Below are positions 63,201 to 64,000 of a stretch of 64,000 nt of DNA, piece after piece. Under the pieces are notes generated by a model. The model saw only the letters and a program-made list of their open reading frames with translations, was not told the origin of the DNA and made no database searches. How positions within the stretch are numbered: position 1 is the stretch's first letter; each line of letters opens with the position of its first letter. A program made the position numbers and the translations under genes. Origin of the DNA: an uncultured Bacteroidales bacterium. Its GTDB lineage: Bacteria > Bacteroidota > Bacteroidia > Bacteroidales > UBA932. The DNA lies in the NCBI GenBank assembly GCA_944322805.1, contig CALUQC010000151.1, forward strand, positions 1-64,000, in the 5' to 3' direction.

Positions 63201-64000
63201 TTCCGGCACGGTTTTGCCCTGGCAGTCCGCCTGAGTAGCCACATATTCGCCTGTCATCCTGCGGGCTTCCCTTACATACAGCTGCGGAGTCCAGTGCCCT
63301 GTCTGCACGTACTCGTCTTTCGGATATCCCCAGCGCAGCATCTCCTCCCTGAGCTCCCGGGGCACCCTCTTGTCGTGTCCGTAGAAGTACAGCAGCCCCA
63401 TGGTATAATCCCTGTGTGCGGCCACTATCCTTTCCCTTTCGTCATAATCCGCTTCCGGATACCCGTAGTTCATGCCTATCATGTCCGTAGAGAATCCTCC
63501 CCTGTTGTTGATGTCGGTTTTCCTGTTCGGCATGCGGCTCCATATGAAATAGTCGTTCAGTTTCCTTTTTTCCGGCTGCGCCTCGAAAAGCCTCAACAGA
63601 AGTTCGTACCGGGTAGAATCATAATTTTCAGGCCTTGTAATCGGAATCATGTTTTCAAGGCTGTCGGTCAGGCATATTCTGTAGTTGTATGCCTGGATCA
63701 AAGTATCTCCGGTGCCGTCCGGAGACAGGGAAGCCCCGGAGATTCCCCATAACAGTCCTGAAGACGGGTCACCCGGAATACGGTACGGATCCACTCCGTC
63801 CGGGAACTGGTGTCCGGTCATCATCTGGACACCGTCGTATGTCTCTCCGTATTTTGCATTGTCCTCCCTGCCTGTGACATAGCTCACTCCGGCCCCGGCC
63901 ATCAGGTCCCCTTCGTAGGAACAGTCTATGAACCATCCGGCACTGATGCGGCGGCCTCCCGAAAGAATCAGGGTGCGGACAGACGTACCGCTTTTCCGCA
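60240..64000 (-). CDS. FAD-dependent oxidoreductase / golvesin-like / GH3 beta-glucosidase fusion (5' end cut off)
   Basis: At least 1,252 residues; the frame is open to the right edge, so the true start lies outside. Part 1 (first about 375 visible): FAD-dependent oxidoreductase of the xanthan-lyase-associated type, with FIDCSYEGDLMAGAGVSYVT and a C-terminal VLGQVSAIASWTAWKDG. Part 2 (about 390-535): golvesin C-terminal-like beta domain (DDSSETVSFDGDWKLR to LHADAILLIR). Part 3 (about 545-1252): complete GH3 with MTMEEKIGQLNQL, KHFIGYGAVEGGRDYN, nucleophile Asp in TVSDYGAIGEL, GEEAILSGEAHS, and a C-terminal fibronectin-like domain. The linkers are short and no stop or frame break lies between the parts. 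It should act outside the cytoplasm on oxidised or modified glycosides; the actual substrate is unknown. Confidence 0.85.
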   Translation of the reverse strand, partial: RKSGTSVRTLILSGGRRISAGWFIDCSYEGDLMAGAGVSYVTGREDNAKYGETYDGVQMMTGHQFPDGVDPYRIPGDPSSGLLWGISGASLSPDGTGDTLIQAYNYRICLTDSLENMIPITRPENYDSTRYELLLRLFEAQPEKRKLNDYFIWSRMPNRKTDINNRGGFSTDMIGMNYGYPEADYDERERIVAAHRDYTMGLLYFYGHDKRVPRELREEMLRWGYPKDEYVQTGHWTPQLYVREARRMTGEYVATQADCQGKTVPEDGIALAAYNMDSHNCQRIVVRKDGRDMVKNEGNVEIPGGLPYPVSYRSLTPKRTECTNLLVPVCLSASHIAYGSIRMEPVFMVLGQVSAIASWTAWKDGLDAVQDVDYRTVNAVMRENPYLDGETPEILIDDSSETVSFDGDWKLRRMRGGYGASFLENAGGKGSAVFGFTVPETAEYDVYSYQHSSTRLYPVTAFEIRTGGGTYRTSVDMRKVRVLGQTSGEWCHIGKYAFEKGREASVTVSGGGGILHADAILLIRRDPVHPSGSLEARIDSVMAGMTMEEKIGQLNQLDGRRNLPYIEELLRTGGIGSIMNITDPDEVDRLQKIAIEESRTGIPVIFARDVVHGFRTMLPIPLGLAATFNENIVREGSRMAASEAWENGIRWAFAPMIDVSRDARWGRIAESFGEDVLLNSRLGSAVVAGYQTDSLGCPYTVAACAKHFIGYGAVEGGRDYNTTNITERQLREVYLPPFKAAADAGCASMMTSFNDIDGLPASANGFLLDSILRKEWNYTGVTVSDYGAIGELVKHGVASDRKDAGRIAMNAGTDMDMATKIYPDFLRELIEEGSVPMEALDSAVRRVLRLKFRAGLFDRPYTGAVGRRITGCMEHLDLAERAAEESVVLLKNDGGVLPLDGNVKTVLVTGPLSDSPHDQLGTWTMDGDTSMTVTPLDAVREKYGDKVKVIYEPGLLFSRDRDTSGFAALRRKAAEADVILVFMGEEAILSGEAHSLADISPKGKQSAMMSLLAATGKPVVMTIMAGRPVTAADEIAKADAVLYSFHPGTMGGPALMDIIFGKVCPSGKLPVSMAVHVGQYPLYYSQKSTGRPAARIKSIDEIPRNAGQSVLGHSSYYLDVGVKPLYPFGYGRSYTEFSISEPAVEKKDLSPDDTLRFSVVVSNTGDMDGAEVVQVYVRDVNASVSRPVRELKDFEKVFLGKGESRKINFSVPVRSFSMYDIGMRKVVEPGRFDVFVGNSSEAGLSFSVNVRN

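Overview
The window reads as one contiguous chromosomal segment of a Bacteroidales-type gut bacterium. Support comes from tandem SusC/SusD outer-membrane uptake pairs, a one-protein hybrid two-component regulator, a complete Na+-NQR operon, an ExbB-ExbD-ExbD cluster, and repeated promoters of the Bacteroidota form TTTG-N19/20-TAnnTTTG. The species cannot be fixed from the sequence; the fairly high GC and gene content would fit Alistipes/Rikenellaceae-like or related lineages, which is inference.

Left arm (1-16,846, all minus strand): a polysaccharide utilization locus. In transcription order it holds a hybrid sensor/AraC regulator, a GH43 enzyme with the residue pattern of exo-beta-1,3-galactanases, a surface lipoprotein whose C-terminus looks like a degenerate phosphodiester-glycosidase (NAGPA) fold, SusC1-SusD1, SusC2-SusD2 (SusC2 lacks the usual N-terminal carboxypeptidase-D-like domain), and the start of a GH2 enzyme cut by the window edge. 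An arabinogalactan-type glycan is a plausible substrate, by inference.

Core (about 17-41 kb): rpsF-rpsR-rplI with a 5' leader hairpin; pepD, a DUF4831 protein and a lipid A-type acyltransferase; a POT peptide transporter; a LacI regulator divergent from kdgK-eda-exuT (hexuronate/KDG catabolism); uvrB; a RelA-type ppGpp synthetase with a degenerate hydrolase site; a UvrD/PcrA helicase; and nqrABCDEF.

At 41.4-42.3 kb a YefM/YoeB toxin-antitoxin module, with a previously unlisted 36-residue single-span membrane peptide gene behind it, sits between two perfect 26-bp direct repeats. The first repeat is the 3' end of nqrF, so this looks like a small integrated island. It is followed by a 340-bp non-coding element bounded by 12-bp inverted repeats, just before queA.

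Right arm (42.8-64 kb): queA, dprA, tatD, ansA, exbB-(4-TM protein)-exbD-exbD, an alkaline phosphatase lipoprotein, asnS, udk and a TonB-like protein on the plus strand. On the minus strand are an S41 protease, dCMP deaminase, an acyl-CoA synthetase-like enzyme, a large unknown membrane-anchored protein, ridA, and a very large FAD-oxidoreductase/golvesin-like/GH3 fusion that runs off the right edge. No rRNA, tRNA, CRISPR array or transposase gene was recognised.
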